The position numbers were made by a program, and so were the translations under genes. Below, in pieces: positions 8,558 to 15,050 of a stretch of DNA of 15,050 nt. The notes beneath the pieces are model-generated. The model was not told the origin of the DNA, did not search any database, and saw only the letters and a list, made by a program, of their open reading frames with translations. Each line of letters starts with the position of its first letter. Positions within the stretch are counted from its first letter, which is position 1. The stretch lies in the NCBI GenBank assembly GCA_934718145.1, contig CAKUZC010000014.1:1-15050 (forward strand). The letters run 5' to 3'. This stretch comes from an uncultured Eubacteriales bacterium. Its GTDB lineage: Bacteria > Bacillota > Clostridia > Oscillospirales > Acutalibacteraceae.

Positions 8558-8654
8558 GATAATTAACCATATAACCTTTCTAAAAATAATTTATATAATT
8601 CAACTACATATTTATTAAATTTTAATTTCAATAAATACAGAATCATATAGTTAC

Positions 8655-8683
8655 ATTTTATCATATTTTTAACATTTAGTAAA
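8655..8683 (-). promoter_or_regulatory. Promoter upstream of paralog A
   Basis: On the minus strand TTTACT (8678-8683), a 17-bp spacer and TAAAAT (8655-8660) preceded by TGA (extended -10). Transcription would start near 8648, with a leader of about 90 nt before the start codon at 8557. I see no terminator between the two paralogs, so read-through from paralog B is also possible. Confidence 0.55.
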
Positions 8684-8695
8684 TATCAAAATAAC

Positions 8696-9133
8696 TTATT
8701 TTCCTACAATCCAATTAACAACCTTATCCTCTGCGACTAATAAAGCATTTTTCCCCTTAGAAGTACAATCTAATATTTTTTCGTTGACTCCTCCTCGTTG
8801 AATAACTTTTTTAGAAATTCTAACTCCTTCGGTAATAACCGCACACATAAATACAAGCTCTAAAGCTTTACGTACAATCGACCTTCCACCGGCAATTTCA
8901 TCAAGTTCCTCATCAGTAACTTCTTCAGTATTTTGTATTCTTTCATTAACTGAACTTAATGCTTCCATTATTACTTTGGCTTTATCAAGAGAAATCTCTA
9001 TCCCTTCACTACTGAAAATATCCCGAACTTCATTTAAATCTACAGCATCGTTTAACTTAGCTATAAAATTCTCATCTTTAAGAACTCCGATAACTTTTTC
9101 ATTTCGCGATAAAGAAATTTCATCTTTTTCCAT
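8696..9133 (-). CDS. Nif11-type leader peptide precursor with hydrophobic core, paralog B
   Basis: 145 aa. Residues about 12-83 read as a Nif11-type leader: two amphipathic helices (VLKDENFIAKLNDAVDL, then EVRDIFSSEGIEISLDKA) and the ending VTDEELDEIAGG, a double-glycine cleavage motif (82-83) as in natural-product precursors of that class. The 62-residue core has SIVRKALEL, a hydrophobic stretch (about 88-105), VRI, a QRGG turn, SKG and the terminal AEDKVVNW, matching paralog A. In known systems a C39 peptidase domain of an ABC exporter cuts after the Gly-Gly; none is in this window. The core has only two Cys and no tandem motif, so I cannot assign a modification class. The ATG follows AAGGAAG by ten bases, and a strong promoter of its own lies upstream. 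The leader class is fairly sure; the function is unknown. Confidence 0.78.
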   Translation of the reverse strand: MEKDEISLSRNEKVIGVLKDENFIAKLNDAVDLNEVRDIFSSEGIEISLDKAKVIMEALSSVNERIQNTEEVTDEELDEIAGGRSIVRKALELVFMCAVITEGVRISKKVIQRGGVNEKILDCTSKGKNALLVAEDKVVNWIVGK

Positions 9134-9704
9134 TATAGCAACACTTCCTTAAATAATTTATTATAAAAAATGCACAGCTCAAAACAAAAACAACAAAATA
9201 CTTAAATTTCAATAAGCTACATTTCGAAAAACATTATATCATTATCATATAAATTACGTCAATAGTTAAAAAATTTTTTCATAAAACCTAAGTAAACTTT
9301 TAATACTATAAAATATTTAATGTTAAAGTCATTTTTTTCTACCAGATATATATTTTTTTGATGTCGAAATTGGAATCTCAATGCGATATTCTCTAAGAGT
9401 AATAAGATTATAAAACATATTAAACTTCTTATTCACAGATATTTTTACGACAATAAAATTTAATTTTTACTTTAATCTAAATTTATCAATTTTTAAACTC
9501 TTCGTTTTTATAAAAAAATAAAAAATTACAATTAAATTAGTATACTTGACCTATCTTTATTAAATAAAATTTACTATAAATAAATTTATATAACATATTT
9601 TGAGAATTTTTACAAAATATACCATTAAAATCAAATAAAAAAGTCCACACCGCAAACAAAACGTCTACGATATGAACACAATAAAACAATTAAGTAAAAT
9701 AAGC
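9134..9704. other. AT-rich intergenic region between rplQ and the double-glycine genes
   Basis: 571 bp without a supportable gene on either strand. It holds the paralog B promoter (9233-9262) and its leader, the weak hairpin at the rplQ end, and an isolated TATAAT on the minus strand (9407-9412) with no -35 worth naming. The rest is runs of A and T and a short palindrome (CTCTAAGAG, 9391-9399). I see no tRNA, transposase remnant or CRISPR repeat. Confidence 0.7.
9233..9262 (-). promoter_or_regulatory. Strong sigma-A promoter of paralog B
   Basis: On the minus strand TTGACG (9257-9262, five of six consensus bases), an 18-bp spacer and a perfect TATAAT (9233-9238) preceded by TGA (extended -10). 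Transcription would start near 9226, giving a leader of about 92 nt. The layout resembles the tRNA promoter at 216-245, so high expression is likely. Confidence 0.8.
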
Positions 9705-9716
9705 TTACATAAGCTC
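9691..9716 (-). terminator. Weak terminator-like hairpin at the end of rplQ
   Basis: GAGCTT (9711-9716) pairs with AAGCTT (9701-9706) across a 4-nt loop that overlaps the rplQ stop codon, followed by ATTTTACTT. The stem is short and the T-tract interrupted, so termination here would be inefficient. It is the only candidate I found for the end of the ribosomal operon. Confidence 0.35.
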
Positions 9717-10046
9717 TATAAAAGCCATTTCCGCACCATCACCGCGTCTGGGTCCAATTTTGGTTATTCTGGTATAACCACCATTTCTATCAGCGTATTT
9801 AGGAGCAATCTTCTCAAAAAGATTTCTGGAAACTTCTTTTTTCGTTATAAAAGACATAACCATACGTTTACGACTGAGTTCATTAACTTTTGCTGTTGTT
9901 ATCATTTTTTCTGCAAGAGAACGAACTTCTTTTGCTCTTGTAACGGTTGTCTCTATTTTTCCATTTTCAAGTAAAAATGTAACAAGCCCTCTAAGCATTG
10001 CAAGTCTATGAGCTGTTGCCCTGCCGAGTTTCCTCTTACCTGACAT
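9705..10046 (-). CDS. rplQ: 50S ribosomal protein L17
   Basis: 113 aa, normal for Bacillota. Conserved parts are [17 protein letters not shown] near the N-terminus, the helix [19 protein letters not shown], and the C-terminal [20 protein letters not shown]17 lies near the peptide exit tunnel. The start has GGGAGGT about ten bases ahead and the gene is 22 bp after rpoA, so it is the last gene of the alpha operon. The ecfA/ecfT, truA, rplM and rpsI genes that often follow in Clostridia are absent. Confidence 0.98.
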   Translation of the reverse strand: MSGKRKLGRATAHRLAMLRGLVTFLLENGKIETTVTRAKEVRSLAEKMITTAKVNELSRKRMVMSFITKKEVSRNLFEKIAPKYADRNGGYTRITKIGPRRGDGAEMAFIELM

Positions 10047-10068
10047 ATATTTTTACCTCCCTCAAAAT

Positions 10069-11022
10069 CTATTCTACCGGGCTACTCAAATCAAGGCCCA
10101 TGGAATGTAATTTCTCTATAACTTCATCCAACGATTTACGTCCGAGATTTCTGACCTTCATCATTTCCTCTTCAGTTCTGCTTGTAAGGTCATGAACAGT
10201 ATTAATTCCTGCCCTCTTTAAACAGTTATACGACCTAACGGAAAGTTCCAATTCATCTATTGTAACGTCCAAATTTCTGGTAATCTTCTTATCAGATTTT
10301 TCTACCATCAAATTTGTCCTCTTTGCAACTTCAGAAAGACTCATAAACAAATTCAAATGCTCAATGAGTATCTTGGAAGCTAAAGAAACTGCTTCTTCGG
10401 CAGTAACTACTCCATTTGTCCAAACTTCAAGCGAAAGTTTATCGAAGTCCGTAATCTGACCTACACGAGTATTTTCAACTGCATAGTTCACCTTTAAAAC
10501 AGGTGTATAGATTGAATCAACCGGTAAAACACCAATCTCGTTGTTTGCACCGTCAGCTTTATGACGTTCCGCCGAAACATAGCCTCTTCCCTTATCCAAG
10601 GTAATATCCATACGAAGTTTTGCACCGTCTCCAAGCGTGGCAATGTGCTGATTACCGTTTATGATTTCAACATCACTGTCATGAATTATCATCCCAGCTG
10701 TAACTTCACACGGACCTTTGGCATCAATTTCTACTGTCTTTTCTTCATCACAATTGAGTTTTGCAAGAATATTTTTAACATTTAAAACTATCTCAGTTAC
10801 ATCTTCTTTAACGCCTTCAATAGTTGAAAACTCATGCATTACCCCGTCAATTTTGATGCTATTGGGAGCCACTCCCGGGAGAGATGAGAGTAATATTCTT
10901 CTCAAACTATTCCCTAAAGTGTTACCAAAGCCTCTTTCAAGAGGTTCTACAACAAACTTACCGTAAGTCTTATCCTCGGAAACTTCTTGCAAACTAATCC
11001 GAGGTTTTTCTATCTCAATCAT
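10069..11022 (-). CDS. rpoA: DNA-directed RNA polymerase subunit alpha
   Basis: 317 aa. The N-terminal domain (about 1-230) starts [10 protein letters not shown] and has [20 protein letters not shown], the dimerisation and beta-contact region. The C-terminal domain (about 245-317) has the helix-hairpin-helix [17 protein letters not shown] and the [10 protein letters not shown] helix that bind UP elements and activators. A TTG one codon upstream (11025) is in frame but only two bases from AGGAGGA; the ATG at 11022 is preferred. It lies between rpsD and rplQ, the standard alpha operon place. Confidence 0.98.
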   Translation of the reverse strand: MIEIEKPRISLQEVSEDKTYGKFVVEPLERGFGNTLGNSLRRILLSSLPGVAPNSIKIDGVMHEFSTIEGVKEDVTEIVLNVKNILAKLNCDEEKTVEIDAKGPCEVTAGMIIHDSDVEIINGNQHIATLGDGAKLRMDITLDKGRGYVSAERHKADGANNEIGVLPVDSIYTPVLKVNYAVENTRVGQITDFDKLSLEVWTNGVVTAEEAVSLASKILIEHLNLFMSLSEVAKRTNLMVEKSDKKITRNLDVTIDELELSVRSYNCLKRAGINTVHDLTSRTEEEMMKVRNLGRKSLDEVIEKLHSMGLDLSSPVE

Positions 11023-11099
11023 CAAATCCTCCTCAACATTTTAAAAACCGGAGTTTCCCCCATTAATGCCCAATATCGCAGATATAAAATCAAACAATA

Positions 11100-11729
11100 T
11101 TATTTGGAGTACAATTCAACGATTAATGTTTCTTCAACTTCAAGATCAATATCCTCTCTTGAAGGAAATGCTATCTTCTTAGCTTCAAATTTTTCATTAT
11201 TAACTTCAAGCCACTTCGGAACCGGTCTAGAACCATTTGTTTCCATTATAGACTTAAATTTAACACTGTTGCGAGAACCTTCTTTGATACTCAAAACATC
11301 TCCCACTTTTACAAAGTAAGAAGGAATATCAACTCTTTGTCCATTTACACAAAAATGTCCGTGGACAACCAACAATCTCGCTTCTGCTCTGGAGCTTGCC
11401 CAACCTAAACGATAAACAACATTATCAAGACGAGATTCCAAAATTGCAAGTAGGTTTTCACCCTTCTTACCTTCCTTCATCTTGGTTGCCGTTACAAAAT
11501 AATCTGCAAATTGATGTTCCAAAACTCCATAGTAACGTCTTGCTCTTTGTTTAGCTCTCAATTGCATTCCATATTCTGAAACTTTCTTACGTCCTTGACC
11601 ATGTTGACCGGGTGCGTAAGAACGACGTGCAAATGCACATTTACCGGTATAGCATCTTTCTCCCTTTAAAAATAACTTTTGTCCTTCTCTGCGGCAAAGT
11701 CTGCACACAGCTCCTGTATATCTTGCCAT
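11100..11729 (-). CDS. rpsD: 30S ribosomal protein S4, zinc-binding form
   Basis: 209 aa; it nucleates 30S assembly on the 5' domain of 16S rRNA and in several bacteria represses its own operon. Four cysteines at positions 9, 12, 26 and 31 form the zinc site of the Cys-plus S4 type. The S4 RNA-binding domain follows ([20 protein letters not shown], then [19 protein letters not shown]). The start has GGAGGT about 13 bases ahead. Only one S4 gene is in view, so no zinc-free partner can be judged. Confidence 0.98.
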   Translation of the reverse strand: MARYTGAVCRLCRREGQKLFLKGERCYTGKCAFARRSYAPGQHGQGRKKVSEYGMQLRAKQRARRYYGVLEHQFADYFVTATKMKEGKKGENLLAILESRLDNVVYRLGWASSRAEARLLVVHGHFCVNGQRVDIPSYFVKVGDVLSIKEGSRNSVKFKSIMETNGSRPVPKWLEVNNEKFEAKKIAFPSREDIDLEVEETLIVELYSK

Positions 11730-11763
11730 ATTATTATATTACACCTCCTAAACTTACTATTTA

Positions 11764-12168
11764 TTAAACGCGTCTTCTTTTTGGCGGACGACATCCGTTG
11801 TGAGGGATCGGAGTTACATCCTTAATCATAGTTACCTCAAGTCCTGTTGCCTGAAGTGCACGAATTGCAGCTTCACGTCCTGACCCCGGACCCTTTACGT
11901 ATACTTCAACTGTTCTCATACCGTGTTCCATTGCTACCTTTGCAGCAGCTTCAGAAGCAGACTGAGCAGCAAAAGGAGTTGATTTTTTAGAACCTCTAAA
12001 ACCAAGTCCTCCGGCGCTAGCCCATGAAATGCTGTTACCATTTAAATCTGATATTGTAACGATTGTGTTATTAAACGTAGACTGTATATGCGCTGCCCCG
12101 CACTCAATATTTTTTTTGTCGCGACGCCTGCGAATTACAGCACCTTTGGCTCTATTTTGAGCTGCCAT
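11764..12168 (-). CDS. rpsK: 30S ribosomal protein S11
   Basis: 134 aa, platform protein of the 30S subunit near the mRNA exit. Conserved segments are [48 protein letters not shown], and the basic tail [12 protein letters not shown]. The start follows GGAGG by about ten bases, 21 bp after rpsM. Confidence 0.98.
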   Translation of the reverse strand: MAAQNRAKGAVIRRRRDKKNIECGAAHIQSTFNNTIVTISDLNGNSISWASAGGLGFRGSKKSTPFAAQSASEAAAKVAMEHGMRTVEVYVKGPGSGREAAIRALQATGLEVTMIKDVTPIPHNGCRPPKRRRV

Positions 12169-12189
12169 TTAAACTATTCCTCCTTCAAC

Positions 12190-12558
12190 TTAACCCTTTT
12201 TATTTGCCATAGTTTTTCTTGGACCTTTTCTCGTTCTTGCATTCGTCTTTGATCTTTGTCCACGAACAGGTAATCCTTTTCTATGACGAATTCCGCGATA
12301 ACATCCAATTTCAATTAATCTTTTTATATTGAAAGCTATCTCGCTTCTGAGGTCACCTTCAACTTTATAATTTTTTTCAATGCAATTTCTTAGTTTTGCA
12401 ACATCATCCTCAGTTAAATCTCTAACTCTTGTATCGGGATTTACCTGTGTTTCAGCAATTATTTTACCTGCTGTAGTTCTTCCTATGCCAAATATATAAG
12501 TAAGACCAATTTCAATTCGTTTATCTCTCGGCAAATCTACGCCTGATATACGGGCCAT
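12190..12558 (-). CDS. rpsM: 30S ribosomal protein S13
   Basis: 122 aa, head protein of the 30S subunit that touches the P-site tRNA and bridges to the 50S. It has [30 protein letters not shown], the [19 protein letters not shown] block and the basic tail [17 protein letters not shown] lies ten bases ahead of the ATG and the gene begins 32 bp after rpmJ. Confidence 0.98.
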   Translation of the reverse strand: MARISGVDLPRDKRIEIGLTYIFGIGRTTAGKIIAETQVNPDTRVRDLTEDDVAKLRNCIEKNYKVEGDLRSEIAFNIKRLIEIGCYRGIRHRKGLPVRGQRSKTNARTRKGPRKTMANKKG

Positions 12559-12590
12559 TCTTTAACCCACCTCCAAAAAATACTTTTTTA

Positions 12591-12704
12591 CTATCCTTGT
12601 CTTTGTTTATGCTTTCCATTCTCGCATATTACACATACTCTGCCTTTTCTTTTAATTATCTTGCACTTATCACATATTACCTTGACAGAAGGTCTGACTT
12701 TCAT
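12591..12704 (-). CDS. rpmJ: 50S ribosomal protein L36
   Basis: 37 aa, the full normal length. It begins [20 protein letters not shown] and has the zinc ligands Cys11, Cys14, Cys27 and His32 (an extra Cys24 is also usual), ending GKHKQRQG. It binds 23S rRNA near the GTPase-associated region. The ribosome site (GGAGAGGAG) lies inside the C-terminal extension of the infA reading frame, and its first 35 bases overlap infA, so translation of the two genes should be coupled. L36 directly after infA is the standard order. Confidence 0.97.
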   Translation of the reverse strand: MKVRPSVKVICDKCKIIKRKGRVCVICENGKHKQRQG

Positions 12705-13038
12705 TACTATTCTCCTCTCCACTCGATTCCGATTTCATCGCATCTAAAGATGTATTTACAGGTGTATTTACAGGTGTATCTGCAAATGTATTCACAGATA
12801 TCTTTTCGGAATCTTTACTATTTTTACCACGCCATGTAATTCTGCCTTTTGTTAGATCATAAATAGAAACATCTACCTTAACATTATCTCCAGGCAAAAT
12901 TTTGATATAATTCATTCTCAGTTTACCTGATATATGAGCCAATATCACTTTACCGTTAGAAAGTTCTACCTTAAACATAGTGTTTGGAAGGGCTTCCAAA
13001 ACTTTACCTTCAAGCTCTACGCAATCATCTTTTGACAT
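12670..13038 (-). CDS. infA: Translation initiation factor IF-1 with a 50-residue C-terminal extension
   Basis: Residues 1-72 are a complete canonical IF-1 (S1/OB fold): [49 protein letters not shown] and [14 protein letters not shown]-1 occupies the 30S A site during initiation and is normally 71-73 aa. Here the frame stays open for 50 more residues (73-122), a polar Ser/Thr/Asn/Glu tail with four-residue periodicity ([14 protein letters not shown]) that ends inside rpmJ. At the junction an A5 run (12821-12825) lies two bases before a TAG in another frame; one extra A would end the protein at 73 residues. The frame also extends to a TTG at 13062, but the ATG at 13038 gives the conserved start. 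No strong ribosome site precedes it; GGAAG is 17 bases away, and a GTG at 13044 is possible. The tail may be real or the result of an indel. Confidence 0.9.
   Translation of the reverse strand: MSKDDCVELEGKVLEALPNTMFKVELSNGKVILAHISGKLRMNYIKILPGDNVKVDVSIYDLTKGRITWRGKNSKDSEKISVNTFADTPVNTPVNTSLDAMKSESSGEENSNESQTFCQGNM
12751..12798. repeat. infA: 12-bp tandem repeat inside the infA extension
   Basis: Plus-strand unit TGTATTTACAGG occurs twice exactly (12751-12762, 12763-12774), followed by two degenerate copies, TGTATCTGCAAA and TGTATTCACAGA. Since 12 is a multiple of three, each copy adds four residues in frame (PVNT-like) to the IF-1 tail. This looks like slipped-strand expansion. Confidence 0.85.
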
Positions 13039-13105
13039 ACTCACGGAGCCGCATACTTCCAATAAAAACTGAAAGAATCGGTTTGCTCACTCCACCACCT
13101 CTGCT

Positions 13106-13375
13106 TTAATCTATCATTGCATACAGTTTACCGGATTTTTCCATAAAAGGCCGTAATAATCTTCTTATGGATTTATTCGTTTTTAAATCATCTTCATTCA
13201 AGATTGTGTTAGTAATCTTAATATGAATCAATTTCTTTTTCTTTAATCTCTCCAATGGGCGATATTTCCCATCACAAACTTTAGCATATTCATCATCAAA
13301 GTCAATTATAACTTGAAAATCTCCTTTGTCATGACCAGCTAAAGAATAAACAACTGTACCCTTTTTCAGTTCCAT
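13106..13375 (-). CDS. KOW-domain RNA-binding protein (L14e-like)
   Basis: 89 aa. The N-terminal half (about 4-35) is a KOW-type barrel: KKGTVVYSLAGHDKGDFQVI, then YAKVCDGKYRPLERLKKKK, a basic RNA-binding stretch. The rest (KTNKSIRRLLRPFMEKSGKL) is polar and probably helical. Proteins of this type, related to eukaryotic L14e/L27e, sit between map and infA in many Clostridia and are presumed to act on the ribosome; the exact role is not established. The start follows AAAGGAAAG, and the gene lies 13 bp after map. Confidence 0.88.
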   Translation of the reverse strand: MELKKGTVVYSLAGHDKGDFQVIIDFDDEYAKVCDGKYRPLERLKKKKLIHIKITNTILNEDDLKTNKSIRRLLRPFMEKSGKLYAMID

Positions 13376-13388
13376 TTTTTACTTTCCT

Positions 13389-14141
13389 TTAATCCGGATT
13401 AGTTATTATAATGGGGCCATCGGACGTCACAGCTATCGTATGTTCAAAATGAGCTGACAGCTTACCATCCACAGTCAATACAGTCCAACCATCGTCCAAA
13501 ATGGAAACTTCCCCGGACCCTTCATTAACCATTGGTTCTATCGCAAGAGTCATTCCCTGAACAAGACGAGGACCATGACCTGCACGACCGTAATTCGGAA
13601 CTGACGGATCTTCATGTAACTGCGCGCCTACTCCATGACCCACAAAATCGCGAATTACCGAGTAACCGCGTGCTTTGACATACCCTTCAACGGCGCAACC
13701 TATATCTCCGATTCTGGCTCCAACTTTCGCAGCCTTAATTCCTTCGTAAAGACTTTCTTTAGTGGAGTCGAGCAAACGTTTCGCATTCTCGCTGATATCC
13801 CCACACGGAAAAGTATAAGCATTATCAGTATGATATCCTTTAAATTTTGAACAAATATCTATGCTGACTATATCACCGTTTTTTATGATCTGTTTTCTGT
13901 TCGGTATGCCGTGGATGACCTGATTATTGACTGAAATACAGCAAATTTTCGGAAATCCATTGTAACCCAGAGAGGAAGAAGTGGCTCCCTGAGAATTAAG
14001 ATATTTACGAACCACTTCATCTATTTCTTCGGTAGTGACACCAGGTTCAACGGCCTCTCCTGCAAATTTAAGAGCTCTTGCAGAAATTTTTCCCGATTCT
14101 TTCATTAAATCTATTTCATGAGACGTCTTTAAAATAATCAT
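13389..14141 (-). CDS. map: Methionine aminopeptidase, type Ia
   Basis: Removes the N-terminal Met from new proteins when the second residue is small. 250 aa without an N-terminal extension. The five metal ligands are all visible: Asp95, Asp106, His169, Glu202 and Glu233, with the catalytic His77 in VIHGIP. Other marks are the GHGVG loop and EPMVNEGSG. The gene starts 2 bp after the adk stop, and its ribosome site AGGGG lies in the last adk codons, so the two are translationally coupled. Confidence 0.97.
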   Translation of the reverse strand: MIILKTSHEIDLMKESGKISARALKFAGEAVEPGVTTEEIDEVVRKYLNSQGATSSSLGYNGFPKICCISVNNQVIHGIPNRKQIIKNGDIVSIDICSKFKGYHTDNAYTFPCGDISENAKRLLDSTKESLYEGIKAAKVGARIGDIGCAVEGYVKARGYSVIRDFVGHGVGAQLHEDPSVPNYGRAGHGPRLVQGMTLAIEPMVNEGSGEVSILDDGWTVLTVDGKLSAHFEHTIAVTSDGPIIITNPD

Positions 14142-14143
14142 TT

Positions 14144-14779
14144 TTATGCCCCTAATACTTTATTAATGTCCTCGGCAATTTTCTCAAGAGATTGTGCTCC
14201 ATCTATTACAACTCTTTTTCCTTGTTTATCGTAGTAATCTTTCAAAACATGAGTTTGGTCATAATAAACTTTGAGACGCTCTTTTACTGTTTCCAATTTG
14301 TCATCCGCACGTTGAATAAGGTCGCCTGAGCAAACATCACATATACCGTCTTTTTTCGGTAAAACATTCAAATCAATATTATATGTTTTTCCACATTTGC
14401 TGCAAATACGACGCCCTACCATTCTCTTGTAGATAATTTCGTCGTCGACTTCAATGTCTATAACTTTATCAATATCTATCCCTGAATGATCAAGAGCCTC
14501 GGCCTGTTTTACGGTTCTTGGAAAACCATCAAGAATAAATCCGGATTTACAATCATCCTTTGAAATTCTCTCTCTGACCATCTCAATTACCGCTTCGTCG
14601 GGAACAAGATGTCCCTTTTCAATATAGGACTTCAATTTTTCCCCCATTTCAGAGCCGCTTTTCAACGTTTGTCTTATAATATCTCCGGTCGAAATGGTGG
14701 GGATTTTAAAATGTTCGGATACATATGCGGCCTGTGTACCTTTTCCGGCACCCGGCGCTCCCAAAAAAATTATTTTCAT
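14144..14779 (-). CDS. adk: Adenylate kinase, zinc-containing LID form
   Basis: Interconverts ATP plus AMP with two ADP. 211 aa, long-LID type. The P-loop is GAPGAGKGT (7-15), the AMP-binding region is TISTGDIIR (28-36), and DGFPRT is at 84-89. The LID carries Cys126, Cys129, Cys147 and Cys150, a four-Cys zinc site typical of Gram-positive enzymes. AAAGGAG precedes the ATG. It follows secY with 42 bp between, the standard order. Confidence 0.97.
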   Translation of the reverse strand: MKIIFLGAPGAGKGTQAAYVSEHFKIPTISTGDIIRQTLKSGSEMGEKLKSYIEKGHLVPDEAVIEMVRERISKDDCKSGFILDGFPRTVKQAEALDHSGIDIDKVIDIEVDDEIIYKRMVGRRICSKCGKTYNIDLNVLPKKDGICDVCSGDLIQRADDKLETVKERLKVYYDQTHVLKDYYDKQGKRVVIDGAQSLEKIAEDINKVLGA

Positions 14780-14821
14780 TTTATAATCTCCTTTTAAAAC
14801 TTAACCATCTCAGGTGAAAAT

Positions 14822-15050
14822 TTAGTCTAAAAATCCCTTATAATGTCTCATCATAAGTTGAGATTCCATCTGTTTTACAGTCTCAAGAGCAACACCGACC
14901 ATAATTATGATTGATGTACCTCCCATAGACAAATTATTCATTCCGGTACCTGCCGAAAAACCAATCGGCAAAAGTGCAACGAATGCAAGGAACAAAGCTC
15001 CAAGAAATGTCACCTTTGAAAGTACCTTGGCAAAATAATCTGATGTAGGT
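14822..15050 (-). CDS. secY: Preprotein translocase subunit SecY, C-terminal fragment (cut by window edge)
   Basis: The last 75 residues of the main channel subunit of the Sec translocon. They begin PTSDYFAKVLSKVTFLGALF and include a hydrophobic segment (FLGALFLAFVALLPIGF), a second helix (TSIIIMVGVALETVKQME) and the cytosolic end SQLMMRHYKGFLD, matching the tenth transmembrane helix and tail of SecY. The frame is open to the window edge; the N-terminal part lies outside. It sits directly upstream of adk, as expected. Confidence 0.96.
   Translation of the reverse strand, partial: PTSDYFAKVLSKVTFLGALFLAFVALLPIGFSAGTGMNNLSMGGTSIIIMVGVALETVKQMESQLMMRHYKGFLD

Noticed and set aside
9630-9680. A terminator around GTCCACACCGC downstream of rplQ
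   Set aside because: The T-rich tract is present on the minus strand, but no complementary arm of useful length is found.
12597-12839. An 80-codon plus-strand frame opposite rpmJ and infA
   Set aside because: It is the complement of rpmJ and of the infA tail; its repeats (VYLQ) come only from the 12-bp tandem repeat.
13039-13062. A longer IF-1 starting at the TTG at 13062
   Set aside because: It would add eight residues (MEVCGSVS) ahead of the universally conserved MSKDD start, with a weak codon overlapping the only nearby purine-rich site.

Overview
This window looks like the chromosome of a low-GC Bacillota of the Clostridia type. The order secY-adk-map-KOW protein-infA-rpmJ-rpsM-rpsK-rpsD-rpoA-rplQ is the Clostridia version of the spc/alpha ribosomal cluster, and the KOW-domain gene between map and infA is the telling member. 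Shine-Dalgarno sites are strong (GGAGG-like), promoters match the sigma-A consensus, DNA is AT-rich by eye, and the genetic code is standard. Every gene I can support lies on the minus strand, so the biological order runs from the right end to the left.

Right part (about 9705-15050): the C-terminus of SecY, adenylate kinase, methionine aminopeptidase, a KOW protein, IF-1, L36, S13, S11, S4, RNA polymerase alpha and L17, closely packed and probably one transcript. The oddity is IF-1, whose canonical 72-residue body continues without a stop into a 50-residue polar tail that contains a 12-bp tandem repeat and overlaps rpmJ.

Middle (about 8200-9700): an AT-rich stretch of roughly 570 bp without genes, then two paralogous small proteins, each with its own consensus-like promoter. 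Each has a leader ending in a double-glycine motif. The longer one has a clear Nif11-type leader, which suggests exported or processed peptide precursors. Their shared core (SI-x-R, a hydrophobic helix, VRI, GG, SKG and a terminal EDKV-x-NW block) matches no family I recognise. They are the best candidate for something undescribed here. No maturation enzyme or peptidase-transporter is in the window.

Left part (1-8200): rpsO with a good promoter, a structured leader and an intrinsic terminator; pnp, whose product appears to lack about 40 residues of the linker between its two RNase PH cores; two tandem, recently duplicated family 2 glycosyltransferases, each beginning with an export-type hydrophobic segment, which is unusual for enzymes that need nucleotide sugars; lepA and hemW; and finally tRNA-Met and tRNA-Glu genes behind a near-perfect promoter.

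Most of the window is translation and RNA-turnover housekeeping. The accessory items are the two double-glycine peptides and the glycosyltransferase pair.
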